NCBI RefSeq assembly: GCF_010974825.1
Contig: NZ_JAAILA010000011.1
Span: 124,001-188,000, forward strand
DNA length: 64,000 bases
Source: Aeromonas rivipollensis
GTDB taxonomy: Bacteria > Pseudomonadota > Gammaproteobacteria > Enterobacterales > Aeromonadaceae
Reading direction: 5' to 3'
Both the position numbers and the translations under genes were made by a program. This document shows, piece after piece, positions 34,788 through 43,226 of the stretch. The stretch's first letter is position 1. Every line of letters starts with the position of its first letter. A model generated the notes under the pieces. The model did not search any database. It was given only the letters and a program-made list of their open reading frames with translations, and was not told where the DNA came from.

Positions 34788-36905
34788 ATGAAACCGGTAG
34801 TGATCAAACGTGATGGATGTCGCGCACCATTCAATGGCCAGCTGATCGCCGAGGCGGTGAGCCGGGCGGCGGAAGCGGTCAATCAGGCCAATCCGGCGCT
34901 GGCCGAGCGTATCTCAAGTGCGGTCAGTCAGGAGCTGGAAGGGCGGGGTGAGGTGGATATCCACGAGATCCAGAACCGGGTCGAGAACCACCTGATGGCT
35001 TCCGACGACAAGGCCATCGCCCGCGCCTACATCGAGTACCGTCACGACCGGGATCAGGCCCGCGAGGCCCGCGGCCGGCTGGCCCAGGAGATCCGTGGCC
35101 TGGTGGAGCAGACCAACGCGGCCCTGCTCAACGAGAACGCCAACAAGGACTCCAAGGTGATCCCGACCCAGCGCGACCTGCTGGCGGGCATAGTCGCCAA
35201 GCACTACGCCATCAGCCACATGCTGCCCCGCGAGGTGGTGCAGGCCCACGAGAGCGGCGATCTGCACTTCCACGATCTCGACTACTCCCCCTTCTTCCCC
35301 ATGTTCAACTGCATGCTGATTGACTTGCAGGGGATGCTGACCCACGGCTTCAAGATGGGCAATGCGGAGATAGATACCCCCAAATCCATCAGCACGGCCA
35401 CCGCCGTGACCGCCCAGATCATCGCCCAGGTGGCGAGCCACATCTATGGCGGCACCACCATCAACCGCATCGACGAGGTGCTGGCACCCTATGTGACCAT
35501 CAGCTGGCAGAAGCACCGTGAAGTGGCCGAGGAGTGGGGTATTGCCGATGTGGACGCCTATGCCATGGCCCGTACCGAGAAGGAGTGCTACGACGCCTTC
35601 CAGTCCCTGGAGTACGAGGTCAACACCCTGCACACCGCCAACGGCCAGACCCCCTTCGTTACTTTCGGTTTCGGCCTAGGTGACAGTTGGGAGTCGCGGA
35701 TGATCCAGGGGGCCATCCTCGGCAACCGCATCGCCGGCCTTGGCAAGAACAAGAAGACCGCCGTCTTCCCGAAACTGGTGTTCGCCATCAAGGATGGCCT
35801 CAACCACAAGCCGGGGGATCCCAACTACGACATCAAGCAGCTGGCGCTGGAGTGTGCCTCCAAGCGGATGTACCCGGACATACTCAACCATGACCAGGTA
35901 GTGAAGGTGACCGGCTCCTTCAAGACCCCCATGGGCTGCCGCTCCTTCCTCGGCGCTTATGAGGAGAATGGCGAGCTCATTCATGAAGGGCGCAACAACA
36001 TAGGGGTGGTCAGCCTCAACCTGCCGCGCATCGCCCTCAAATCCCGTGACGAGGCGGATTTCTGGGACAAGCTGGATGCGGCCCTGCGAGTGGCCAAGCA
36101 GGCGCTGATGTACCGCATCGAGCGACTGGATGGCGTCAAGGCGCGGGTCGCCCCCATCCTCTATATGGAAGGTGCCTGCGGCGTGCGGCTCAAGGCCGAC
36201 GACAACGTCAGCGAGATCTTTAAAAATGGCCGCGCTTCCATTTCCCTGGGCTATATCGGGGTGCACGAGACCATCAACGCCCTGTTCGGCACGCAGACTC
36301 ATCTGTTCGATAGCGATGTGCTGCGGGAGAAGGCCATCGCCATCATAGCGCGGCTCAAGGCGGCCACCGACGAGTGGAAGGAGGAGACAGGCTACGGCTT
36401 CAGCCTCTACTCCACCCCGAGCGAGAACCTCTGCACCCGCTTCTGTCGCATCGACGCCAAGGAGTTCGGCGTGGTGGCCGGGGTGACCGACAAGGGTTAC
36501 TACACCAACAGCTTCCACCTCGATGTGGAGAAGCAGGTCAACCCCTACGACAAGCTGGAATTCGAGGCGCCCTATCCGCCCATCGCCAGCGGCGGCTTCA
36601 TCTGCTACGGCGAGTACCCCAACATCCAGCACAATCTGGAAGCGCTCGAGAACGTCTGGGACTACAGCTATGACAAGGTGCCCTACTACGGCACCAACAC
36701 CCCCATAGACGAGTGCTACGACTGCGGCTTCACCGGCGAGTTCGAGTGTACCTCCAAGGGCTTTACCTGCCCCCGCTGCGGCAACCACGACCCCGCCAAG
36801 GTGTCGGTGACCCGCCGTGTCTGCGGCTACCTCGGCAGCCCGGATGCGCGCCCCTTCAACGCGGGCAAGCAGGAAGAGGTCAAGCGCCGGGTCAAGCATA
36901 TGTAA
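34788..36905 (+). CDS. nrdD: Anaerobic ribonucleoside-triphosphate reductase NrdD
   Basis: A 705-residue class III reductase making dNTPs without oxygen by a glycyl radical, with NrdG as activase. The N-terminal ATP-cone (VIKRDGCRAPFNGQLIAEAV) gives allosteric control. The body is nearly collinear with E. coli NrdD, including LNENANKDSKVIPTQRDLL and HDLDYSPFFPMFNCML. The C-terminal zinc site has CYDCGF and CPRCG, and the radical glycine lies in RRVCGYLGSPDARPFN. The ATG at 34788 has GGGGA 6-7 nt upstream, and homology starts there. Paired NrdR-like boxes lie upstream. A possible FNR half-site (ATCAA, 34551) is too degenerate to call. Confidence 0.97.
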   Translation: MKPVVIKRDGCRAPFNGQLIAEAVSRAAEAVNQANPALAERISSAVSQELEGRGEVDIHEIQNRVENHLMASDDKAIARAYIEYRHDRDQAREARGRLAQEIRGLVEQTNAALLNENANKDSKVIPTQRDLLAGIVAKHYAISHMLPREVVQAHESGDLHFHDLDYSPFFPMFNCMLIDLQGMLTHGFKMGNAEIDTPKSISTATAVTAQIIAQVASHIYGGTTINRIDEVLAPYVTISWQKHREVAEEWGIADVDAYAMARTEKECYDAFQSLEYEVNTLHTANGQTPFVTFGFGLGDSWESRMIQGAILGNRIAGLGKNKKTAVFPKLVFAIKDGLNHKPGDPNYDIKQLALECASKRMYPDILNHDQVVKVTGSFKTPMGCRSFLGAYEENGELIHEGRNNIGVVSLNLPRIALKSRDEADFWDKLDAALRVAKQALMYRIERLDGVKARVAPILYMEGACGVRLKADDNVSEIFKNGRASISLGYIGVHETINALFGTQTHLFDSDVLREKAIAIIARLKAATDEWKEETGYGFSLYSTPSENLCTRFCRIDAKEFGVVAGVTDKGYYTNSFHLDVEKQVNPYDKLEFEAPYPPIASGGFICYGEYPNIQHNLEALENVWDYSYDKVPYYGTNTPIDECYDCGFTGEFECTSKGFTCPRCGNHDPAKVSVTRRVCGYLGSPDARPFNAGKQEEVKRRVKHM

Positions 36906-36912
36906 ATCGCTA

Positions 36913-36939
36913 AAGACTCCCTGTGATACAGGGAGTCTT
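36913..36939 (+). terminator. Hairpin between nrdD and the orphan gene
   Basis: Eleven-base-pair perfect stem (36913-36923 with 36929-36939) with a 5-nt loop, followed by ACTTT. The T-run is short, so it may be an attenuator, RNA-stability or processing element and not a full terminator. Confidence 0.5.
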
Positions 36940-36959
36940 ACTTTATGAAGGTTGAGCTC

Positions 36960-37241
36960 ATGTTTCTAAAACCGATGTCGGAAAAAATGCTGAGGCAATG
37001 GGTAGCGCGAGACACTTGGCATGAAGCGCATATTAATGACACCCAATTTTTCTATCGTTTTATTCATGCCTATGTGTCAGAGCATGGCTACGCACTAGAT
37101 GAAGAATTGCTGCGGGATAAGATCTTGTTCATGTTGAACCGGAGTGAAGATCAGTATTTCCAGACACTTGCTAGTGAAAGAGTCCGTTTTATGAGTGATC
37201 TGCTGGAATACCTCAAATACACCCAGAACCTTCAATCATGA
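36960..37241 (+). CDS. Small orphan protein inserted between nrdD and nrdG
   Basis: A 93-residue (98 if started at 36945) protein I do not recognise. It is charged and predicted mostly helical, with TWHEAHINDTQFFYRFIHAY in the middle and ERVRFMSDLLEYLKYTQNL at the end; no cysteines, signal or membrane segment. The ATG at 36960 has AAGG 8 nt upstream. The stop overlaps the nrdG start by ATGA, so translation is coupled. GC is about 44%, far below the flanking genes, with rare-for-this-genome codons, signs of transfer. In enterics nrdD and nrdG are adjacent with no such gene. A helper of NrdD/NrdG or an unrelated cargo gene are both possible. Confidence 0.65.
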   Translation: MFLKPMSEKMLRQWVARDTWHEAHINDTQFFYRFIHAYVSEHGYALDEELLRDKILFMLNRSEDQYFQTLASERVRFMSDLLEYLKYTQNLQS

Positions 37242-37753
37242 ATTATCACCAATACTACCCGGTCGATGTGGTGAACGGCCCCGGCACCCGGGCCACCCTG
37301 TTCGTGTCGGGCTGCGAGCACCAGTGTCCGGGTTGCTACAACCAGAGCACCTGGCGCCTCGATGGGGGCAAGCCGTTTGATGAGGCGATGAGCGATCGCA
37401 TCATTGGCGACCTCAACGACACGCGCATCAAACGGCGGGGTCTGTCGCTCTCGGGCGGCGATCCGCTCCACCCGGCCAACGTCCCCCAGGTGCTGGCGCT
37501 GGTGCAGCGGGTGCGGGCAGAGTGCCCCGGCAAGGACATCTGGTGCTGGACCGGCTATCTGCTTGGCGAGCTCAGCCCGGCCCAGCGCGAGCTGGTTTGC
37601 TTACTGAATGTGCTGGTGGATGGCAAGTTCGAGAAGGAGCTGGCCGACCCCGGCCTGCTCTGGCGCGGTAGCAGCAACCAGATCATCCACGATCTCAACG
37701 CCTGGCGTGAGCAGGAGTACAAAAGCCGGATCCCCTGCCAGCTGCTGGCGTGA
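37238..37753 (+). CDS. nrdG: Anaerobic NrdD-activating radical SAM enzyme NrdG
   Basis: A 171-residue radical-SAM activase that puts the glycyl radical on NrdD. The iron-sulfur motif is CEHQCPGCYN (CxxxCxxC) near residue 26, preceded by NGPGTRATLFVSG; GGDPL is the SAM-binding segment and IWCWTGYL follows. The C-terminus ends in SNQIIHDLNAWREQEYKSRI. Length is slightly above the E. coli protein (154). The gene is followed by an 87-nt diverged tandem copy of its own last 28 codons. Confidence 0.95.
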   Translation: MNYHQYYPVDVVNGPGTRATLFVSGCEHQCPGCYNQSTWRLDGGKPFDEAMSDRIIGDLNDTRIKRRGLSLSGGDPLHPANVPQVLALVQRVRAECPGKDIWCWTGYLLGELSPAQRELVCLLNVLVDGKFEKELADPGLLWRGSSNQIIHDLNAWREQEYKSRIPCQLLA

Positions 37754-37754
37754 C

Positions 37755-37841
37755 GATAGCGGCAACCAGATCATCCACGACCTCGACGCCTGGCGGGATC
37801 GGGAGCACAAGAGCCGGATCCCCTGCCAGCTGCTGGCCTGA
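37755..37841 (+). pseudogene. Tandem echo of the 3' end of nrdG
   Basis: This 87-nt block repeats 37667-37753 at an offset of 88 nt with 10 mismatches (about 89% identity). It reads as the same C-terminal peptide including the stop, GNQIIHDLDAWRDREHKSRI against SNQIIHDLNAWREQEYKSRI. Differences are silent or conservative (N/D, E/D, Q/R, Y/H), as between orthologues. It has no start and lies out of frame with nrdG. Confidence 0.88.
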
Positions 37842-38003
37842 TGATTGCGCTTCCTGGGTGCGCCGACCTCCGTCAGCTGAACCCTGGCTCAATCCCGGGT
37901 GAGAAAGGCGCGAAAGGTGTCCGCTGTGGTTTGCAGTTGTGGGCAAGGCTGTTTATGGTTAGCCCATCCGAATCACATGACATCTTTCATGAGGAACCAT
38001 GAG

Positions 38004-38174
38004 ATGAACAATCTGCTCAAGATCCTGCTGGCCATCTTCCTGCCGCCGGTCTGTGCCTTTATCCAGGTGGGCTTAAGCCTGCACTTCTTCATCAACATAG
38101 TGCTGACCCTGCTCGGCGGCCTGCCCGGCATGGTCCACGCGCTCTGGCTGGTGGTCAGCGACAAGCGCGCCTGA
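38004..38174 (+). CDS. Pmp3/YqaE-family small membrane protein
   Basis: A 56-residue UPF0057 protein with two transmembrane helices: LLKILLAIFLPPVCAFIQVG and HFFINIVLTLLGGLPGMVHA. The LPP and LGGLPGMVHALW motifs are diagnostic. Members affect membrane potential and stress tolerance. GAGGAA lies 7 nt upstream of the ATG at 38004. A terminator follows. Confidence 0.88.
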   Translation: MNNLLKILLAIFLPPVCAFIQVGLSLHFFINIVLTLLGGLPGMVHALWLVVSDKRA

Positions 38175-38189
38175 GTCATTCCCTTGCAG

Positions 38190-38219
38190 CAGAGGCCAAC
38201 CTTCGGGTTGGCCTTTTTA
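38190..38219 (+). terminator. Terminator of the Pmp3-like gene
   Basis: Eight-base-pair stem (38193-38200 with 38207-38214), stable CTTCGG loop and T5. Confidence 0.85.
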
Positions 38220-38339
38220 TTGCCTGCGAGACTCGCCCGCCAGATGGGGGATTCCTGAATGAGGCTGATTGGTTGACACTGCCCCCTGGTCAAGCCGACC
38301 GTTCAAGGAGCCGAGCGGTCACAGGACAAGGAGTGTTGC

Positions 38340-38735
38340 ATGGGTTTGAAGATAGTGCTGCTGGGGGCCGCCCTGATGCTGGGTGGCTGCGCCAGCCCCA
38401 GTCCCACCGTGAAGCTGAATCAGCCCCCACGGGAGGTCTCCGAGGAGGAGCTGTGTCTCTACTGGGTGCAGGAAGGGGAGGTGACGCAGTTCAACCTGCC
38501 CCTCAAACGGCCTATGAAGGCGCCGGTTGAAGGGTTTGTGGATATTCGCTACCTCATCGACTCCAACGGCAATCTGTTCAGCCCCGAGATACTGGCGGCG
38601 GAGCCGGCTGGGATGCTGGAGCTGGCCGCCCTGACGGCACTGTCAAAGATGCGCTATCGGGTCGCCGAGCAGAATCCGGAGGCTATCCCCGTCCAGGTGG
38701 TGCAACGCTTCCGGCTCAAGGGGCAGCCCCAATGA
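38340..38735 (+). CDS. Lipoprotein with TonB-C-like domain
   Basis: A 131-residue predicted lipoprotein. MGLKIVLLGAALMLGGC is a lipoprotein signal with lipobox LGGC. The mature part contains PVEGFVDIRYLIDSNGNLFS, AALTALSKMRYR and VQVVQRFRLK, the pattern of a TonB C-terminal domain (GxVxxxFxIxxdGxv...AAxxAxxkwrf). Lacking a transmembrane energy-coupling part, it is probably not a true TonB but a stand-alone domain protein of unknown role. AAGGAG lies 8 nt upstream. Confidence 0.75.
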   Translation: MGLKIVLLGAALMLGGCASPSPTVKLNQPPREVSEEELCLYWVQEGEVTQFNLPLKRPMKAPVEGFVDIRYLIDSNGNLFSPEILAAEPAGMLELAALTALSKMRYRVAEQNPEAIPVQVVQRFRLKGQPQ

Positions 38736-38770
38736 CAAAGACCCCGGCCTTGGCCGGGGTCTTTGTCATT
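38731..38770. terminator. Bidirectional terminator
   Basis: Nineteen-base-pair perfect stem (38731-38749 with 38752-38770) with a 2-base separation; it includes the stop codon of the TonB-C-like gene. It serves that gene and convergent mliC. Confidence 0.85.
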
Positions 38771-38797
38771 GTGCGGGGGAGCTGTTGCTGTCGGGGC

Positions 38798-39157
38798 TTA
38801 TTGCTCCTTGCAGTCGTTGTAGCGGCTCTGCCACTCCCCGGCTTCATCGCGCATCTCCATGAAGCCTTCCTTTCCCTTGTTCCACCAGACCACCTCGTGA
38901 TCGTCGGTGTAGCGGGCCCCGGAGGCGGAGACCGCCTGAGGCAGGGTGTAGTCCTTGCCATCGGGCAGGGAGAGCTTGACGAAGTTCAGGCTCTCGTCCG
39001 AGAGGGAGAAGTAGCGCACCTGCACCTTCTGGTTCTGCTCGCACAGATAGGTGACAGGATCGCCCCCCGTGACTCCCAGCTTGCCAGCGCCCAGATCGCA
39101 GCCGCTCAGCAGGGTCAGGGTACCCAGACCCAGTAGTGCCAAATTGGCCTGTTTCAT
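38798..39157 (-). CDS. mliC: MliC-family lysozyme inhibitor lipoprotein
   Basis: A 119-residue membrane-bound inhibitor of C-type lysozyme. The signal MKQANLALLGLGTLTLLSGC carries a lipobox. The mature domain has VTYLCEQNQKVQVRYFS, the opening MliC strand pair with its conserved cysteine, and the inhibitory loop AVSASGARYTDDHEVVWWNK holding the SGxRY motif that inserts in the lysozyme active site. A second cysteine near the C-terminus pairs with the first. With pliI in the same window, the organism covers both C- and I-type lysozymes. Confidence 0.9.
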   Translation of the reverse strand: MKQANLALLGLGTLTLLSGCDLGAGKLGVTGGDPVTYLCEQNQKVQVRYFSLSDESLNFVKLSLPDGKDYTLPQAVSASGARYTDDHEVVWWNKGKEGFMEMRDEAGEWQSRYNDCKEQ

Positions 39158-39266
39158 GTTGTCTCCTTAATCGGCGTCATATGGCATTGAGCCTAACAGT
39201 TTGGGCCAGCGTCGCAATCTTGATGAGTGCTGGCCGCGTCGGTAAGTGTCCGGATGCATCTATGAG

Positions 39267-40139
39267 TCAGGCCGGTACGGGCTGGCGGATGTCCGGTGTG
39301 GCGAGGGGGCACATCATGGCGCGCTCCAGTATATCCAGGATGTCGCTGTCTATGGTCTCGTCAAACTTGCGGGCGAACAGGTGCTCGCTTTGCTGCAGGG
39401 CGTCTGCGTCATCCACCGTGTAGTCGCGCGGGCGCAGCTTGATGTCACCCATGGGGATCCAGTCGATGGCGCGTTTGTCATCGTTGACTATCTGGCCCTG
39501 ATAGCTGGTGTTCATGATCACCGTCTGGAAGAAGCCCTCGTCGGCGATCAGGGTGTGGCGGTAGAAGGCCTTGAAGCGATCGACCTCGGGGCTGTGGCTG
39601 ACGAACTCGCAGAAGGCCCGGCTCAGTATCATCCACTGGTTGCCAATGTAGGGGGTCACATCGTCCAGATAGGGGCGGGTCTTCACCGGCTCGCACAGCA
39701 GCTCCTGGGCGGTTTCGGTCACATAGTGATCGATGCGGTGCAGGGTGTCGGGCCTGTGCTGGCGCTGATCCGCGACCTTGAGGAAATCCTTGCCCCTGTG
39801 CTCGCGCAGGAAGTCGTGAATATCGCGCTGGGATCGCAGCGGGAAGTCCTGGGCGCTCAGGTTGATGAAGAACTCCCACTCCTGGTTCTGCTCCAGCAGC
39901 GCCGCTATGCCGCGCAGCTCCGCATCCACCAGGCTGTAACCGCCCCAGAGCGCATTCTTGCTGGGCAGCATGGCGGCGTTGGGGTAATCGGCCAGAAAGT
40001 CGGCTATCTCCTGCTGCAGCTCGGGGCCAGAGCGCTTGTCCACGTGGATCAGGTAGTGGTTACTGTGGTGGTAAATCGCCTTGAACAGGCGTTTGAACTG
40101 ATCGGGATAGCGATGAACCAGAATGAGGTAGGCAATCAT
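39267..40139 (-). CDS. Core-2/I-branching-type glycosyltransferase (GT14-like)
   Basis: A 290-residue soluble protein resembling the Core-2/I-branching beta-1,6-N-acetylglucosaminyltransferase family (PF02485). Features are MIAYLILVHRYPDQFKRLF, HYLIHVDKRSG, WGGYSLVDAELRGIAALLEQ, FFINLSAQDFPLRSQ and a late DEGFFQTVIMN, all family landmarks. The ATG at 40139 has AGGA 9 nt upstream and begins exactly at the domain. It stands alone, so the acceptor (possibly capsule or LPS) is unknown. Bacterial members are often part of surface glycan loci; this one is not. Confidence 0.85.
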   Translation of the reverse strand: MIAYLILVHRYPDQFKRLFKAIYHHSNHYLIHVDKRSGPELQQEIADFLADYPNAAMLPSKNALWGGYSLVDAELRGIAALLEQNQEWEFFINLSAQDFPLRSQRDIHDFLREHRGKDFLKVADQRQHRPDTLHRIDHYVTETAQELLCEPVKTRPYLDDVTPYIGNQWMILSRAFCEFVSHSPEVDRFKAFYRHTLIADEGFFQTVIMNTSYQGQIVNDDKRAIDWIPMGDIKLRPRDYTVDDADALQQSEHLFARKFDETIDSDILDILERAMMCPLATPDIRQPVPA

Positions 40140-40624
40140 GTCTATGTGTCCTGTGTGGGCGGCAGGGCGGCGCCAACCAGAACACAGCCTCAGGCCGCAG
40201 GCTTGATGCTGGTTCTCGTGGAATGGCCGCTGTCGCAGAAAATGGGTGGATGCAAGTAACAACAGTGAGAGCCGGCTGCGACAGGGAGGGATGCGCCTTA
40301 TGGCATCGGGTCGATACAGCGGGTCTGGCGACATCAGGTTGAGGGTGAGAGGTGGGCAAGGGCTGCCCTGGCTGGCGACTCTTTTGCATGACAAGCCTGT
40401 CATCAGGTGCAGAGCGCAATCGGCCGGTGAGTGAGGGGCCACAGTAGCACGGTTCCGGCCAGGTTCGGCATTTATCGCCAGCGCTGCAAAATCGTCACTC
40501 AATAGAGCCAAGATCTGCTCTCCATATTCACCGCAGTCTCATAGGCCAGCACCTTTGCCACAAAAAAACGCCCCGCAGGGTTGCGGGGCGAAAGACAGCA
40601 CATCCTTGGCCATTGGAAAGGGGA
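40140..40624. other. Intergenic region without a recognised gene
   Basis: About 485 nt between the glycosyltransferase start and the end of the efflux operon. It holds the operon's terminator (40562-40590) and presumably the glycosyltransferase promoter. Open frames through it lack ribosome binding sites and codon character. I see nothing else. Confidence 0.5.
40562..40590 (-). terminator. Terminator of the slyA-hlyD-DUF2955 operon
   Basis: Nine-base-pair stem (40569-40577 with 40582-40590), 4-nt loop and T7 on the minus strand. Confidence 0.88.
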
Positions 40625-41662
40625 TCAATAACCGAAGCGGGTCGCCTCGAAACGGTTGAGCAGACGGTGGATCAGATAACAGGCCAGCAGGGTGGCGACG
40701 ATGGCGAACATGATGCTGCTCACCCGGTAGAGGGCGCTGAACACCAGATCGTTGCCCGGGGTCAGGTACTGGCCAAACAGTATGCCGAGGGTGGTGAGGG
40801 CGCCGAAGCCGACCCCGGAGCCGCTCGCCTCCTTCACATGGGCATGGCTGAACAACATGGCCCCGAGCCAGAGCAGGGGAGTGACCAGCAGCAGCAGACC
40901 AGACCAGTCATAGAGCACCAGCTGGCCCAGGATGCCGAAACTCACCCCCAGCAATGTGCCCATGGCGCGCTTGCGGGCGTAGCTCAGGGCCCCGTCCCAG
41001 TGCATGGGGAAGAGCACCAGCAGGGTGGTCGCCTGGGCGGACATGGAGTCGCGCAGGTCGAACAGCTGGAATACCAGGAACGACAGGGTGGCGATGCTGG
41101 CACCTAGCAGGGCCTCGTGGCGCATTCGGTGGGGCGCCTTGGGAGAGGGGGCGGGGGCGGGCCGCGCCTCCACATCCGGGATCAGGGCCGTCATCAGGTA
41201 GGCGATGAGCACCGACATTATGCTGGCCCAGAGGTTGCTGAAGATGAGATCGTTCAGATCTGTCCCGGGATAGCTGGCAAAGTGCAGCATGATGCTGAGG
41301 CTGAGCACGCCGTTGGCGCCAAACAGGAAGAGGCTGCCCCGGGACATGGCGGCGAAGCGGTAGAGGAACAGCAAAAAGACCAGGGGGGTCATCAGCCCGG
41401 GATGACTGCCGAACAGGCCGCCCAGCAGGCCGACCTCCAGCCCGCACATGGCGGCGGAGGCGATAAGCTGGCGGGCGGCGTGGCCGTTCATCACCGGGAT
41501 CATGCCGAGCAGCAATACCGGGGTGACGGTGAAGAAGACCCCGTTGCTCCAGCCGAAGATCTTGCACAGTACAAACCCCAGGGTGCAGCCGAAGGCGATG
41601 CGCAGACACTGGCGCAGCTCGTTGGCGGTGAGGGGTCTGTGCCACAGGTTCATGGTCGTCAT
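40625..41662 (-). CDS. DUF2955/FUSC-like inner-membrane efflux component
   Basis: A 345-residue inner-membrane protein of the DUF2955 group related to aromatic-acid/fusaric-acid exporters. It has two sets of about five transmembrane helices, the usual duplicated FUSC layout, with RIAFGCTLGFVLCKIFGWSN near the start and a cytosolic link around 180-200. Its start follows the hlyD stop by one base (TGA G ATG), so translation is coupled. With the HlyD-type adaptor it should form an efflux pump like YdhJ-YdhK near E. coli slyA. Substrate is unknown. Confidence 0.8.
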   Translation of the reverse strand: MTTMNLWHRPLTANELRQCLRIAFGCTLGFVLCKIFGWSNGVFFTVTPVLLLGMIPVMNGHAARQLIASAAMCGLEVGLLGGLFGSHPGLMTPLVFLLFLYRFAAMSRGSLFLFGANGVLSLSIMLHFASYPGTDLNDLIFSNLWASIMSVLIAYLMTALIPDVEARPAPAPSPKAPHRMRHEALLGASIATLSFLVFQLFDLRDSMSAQATTLLVLFPMHWDGALSYARKRAMGTLLGVSFGILGQLVLYDWSGLLLLVTPLLWLGAMLFSHAHVKEASGSGVGFGALTTLGILFGQYLTPGNDLVFSALYRVSSIMFAIVATLLACYLIHRLLNRFEATRFGY

Positions 41663-41663
41663 C

Positions 41664-42719
41664 TCAGTAGATGTAGTGCAGCAGGCTGAGCAGGCGGATC
41701 TGGCCGCGGGCAAAGAGCGCGCTCAGAGCGTTGTCCGGCAGCAGCTGGACGGTGGCGCGGGCCCCGGCCGGCAGATGGGCGGGCAACTGATCCAGGGTCA
41801 GGTGCAGGCGCAAGCGCTGGGCATCCCGCACCCAGCGATCGGACTCGATGGGGTTGGCCAAGAGGCCGTTGGCGTCGAACTGGCCGGCGCTGACCCCGGC
41901 GTCCAGGCTGGCGACCCGGGCCGGATAGAGGCGGCCGGGCTCGCCGTCGAAGGCGACCAGCGCGCGGCTCTGCGGGGTGATGTTACGCAGGCTCTTCTCG
42001 CGAAAATCGGCGATCACATCCACCTGCTCCGAGACCAGGGCCAGCAGGGGAGAGCCCGCCGTGGCCACGCTGCCGGGCTTGAGCTGCAAGTTGGTGATGA
42101 TGCCATCCTGGCTCGCATGGACCTGGCTGTAGGTGAGGTTGAGCTCGGCCTGGGCGAGGCGGTTGCGCGCCTGGCGCAGCAGCAGGTTGTCATCGCCGGC
42201 CAGGCCACGGTTGACGCGAGCCTGCTCCATGCGGGCCTGGCTGGCCAGCAGGTTGGCTCGGGCGGTGCGGGCGGCGCTGTCGGCATCATCTTTCTGCTGC
42301 TCAGACACCATGTGGCGGCGATAGAGGGTATCGATGCGCTCGGCCTCCCGCTGTTTCTGGGCGGTCTGGGTCTGCAGCGAGCTGAAATCGGCGGCGGCGG
42401 CGTTCAGGGTCGCATCCAGCTGGCGATTCTGTTGCTCGGCCTGATCCAGGGCGAGTCTGGCCTGCTCGACAGCAAGCTCGAAGGGGGCCGGATCCAGCAC
42501 GAACAGCAGATCCCCCTGTTTGACGTGCTGGTTGTTCACCACGGCAACCTCGACCACCTTGCCGCTGACCTGGGGCGCCATCTTGGTGACGACCCGGGTG
42601 GCCATGGCCTGGGGGGTGAGGGGCATCTTGATGTCGGCCAGCAGGAAGTAGCCGAACACCAGGATGAAGCAGGCCATGGCCCACTTGATCCAGCGTTTGA
42701 ATTGTTGATCCGGGGTCAT
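41664..42719 (-). CDS. HlyD/EmrA-family membrane fusion protein
   Basis: A 351-residue periplasmic adaptor with one N-terminal transmembrane helix (WIKWAMACFILVFGYFLLAD), a split biotinyl-lipoyl domain (MAPQVSGKVVEVAV...QDGIITNLQLKPGSVA), a long coiled-coil hairpin (about 85-190) and beta-barrel domains. It links the DUF2955 inner-membrane protein with an outer-membrane channel encoded elsewhere. GAGAG precedes the ATG, which lies one base after the slyA stop codon, so the three genes form a tight operon. Confidence 0.88.
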   Translation of the reverse strand: MTPDQQFKRWIKWAMACFILVFGYFLLADIKMPLTPQAMATRVVTKMAPQVSGKVVEVAVVNNQHVKQGDLLFVLDPAPFELAVEQARLALDQAEQQNRQLDATLNAAAADFSSLQTQTAQKQREAERIDTLYRRHMVSEQQKDDADSAARTARANLLASQARMEQARVNRGLAGDDNLLLRQARNRLAQAELNLTYSQVHASQDGIITNLQLKPGSVATAGSPLLALVSEQVDVIADFREKSLRNITPQSRALVAFDGEPGRLYPARVASLDAGVSAGQFDANGLLANPIESDRWVRDAQRLRLHLTLDQLPAHLPAGARATVQLLPDNALSALFARGQIRLLSLLHYIY

Positions 42720-42720
42720 C

Positions 42721-43194
42721 TTATTCTCTCTCTTCATGCTGGGCACCGATCTTGCCGAGGGCATTGGCGGAGATGCGGTGCACTATCTCTTCAAACTGGG
42801 CCAGCTCCTGCTGGCTGATGCCTGCCAGCAGATCCCGGCGGACCTCCATGATGCGATCCTCGATCTTGTCGAGCAGCGCCTTGCCGGCCGGGGTCAGGGT
42901 GACGATGCGGGCGCGCTTGTCCTGGCTGCAGCAGTGGCGCTCGATCAGCGCCAGCTCTTCCAGCTGACCCAGGGTGCGCATCAGGGAGGGCAGCTCTATC
43001 TCCAGCGCCTCGGCCAGGGTCTTCTGGCTGAGGTGGCCGCCGAGGCGGCTCAGCTTCCAGAGCGCGGTCCAGCGCGGATGGGTCAAGCCCAAGGGGGCCA
43101 GCTCGATATCGGCCACGGTGCGCCACAACCGATGCAGTCGCCCCAGCTGTTCGGCGAGGGAGAGCTCGCGCAACATCTCCAGATCCTTTTTCAT
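42721..43194 (-). CDS. slyA: SlyA/MarR-family transcriptional regulator
   Basis: A 157-residue winged-helix regulator. The first half resembles SlyA: LAEQLGRLHRLWRTVADIEL, LGLTHPRWTALWKLSRLGGH, then the recognition region LAEALEIELPSLMRTLGQLE and the wing DKRARIVTLTPAGKALL. MarR/SlyA proteins bind palindromes and are released by aromatic ligands. Two near-consensus SlyA boxes flank its own promoter. The downstream efflux genes fit a model in which the pump substrate is the inducer. Confidence 0.88.
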   Translation of the reverse strand: MKKDLEMLRELSLAEQLGRLHRLWRTVADIELAPLGLTHPRWTALWKLSRLGGHLSQKTLAEALEIELPSLMRTLGQLEELALIERHCCSQDKRARIVTLTPAGKALLDKIEDRIMEVRRDLLAGISQQELAQFEEIVHRISANALGKIGAQHEERE

Positions 43195-43212
43195 GGCAGA
43201 TACCTCACATAC

Positions 43213-43224
43213 TTAGCCTGCTAA
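43213..43224. promoter_or_regulatory. SlyA-like operator 1
   Basis: TTAGCCTGCTAA differs from the SlyA consensus TTAGCAAGCTAA only at the two central bases. It lies 18 nt before the slyA start, just downstream of the -10. Confidence 0.65.
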
Positions 43225-43226
43225 GC

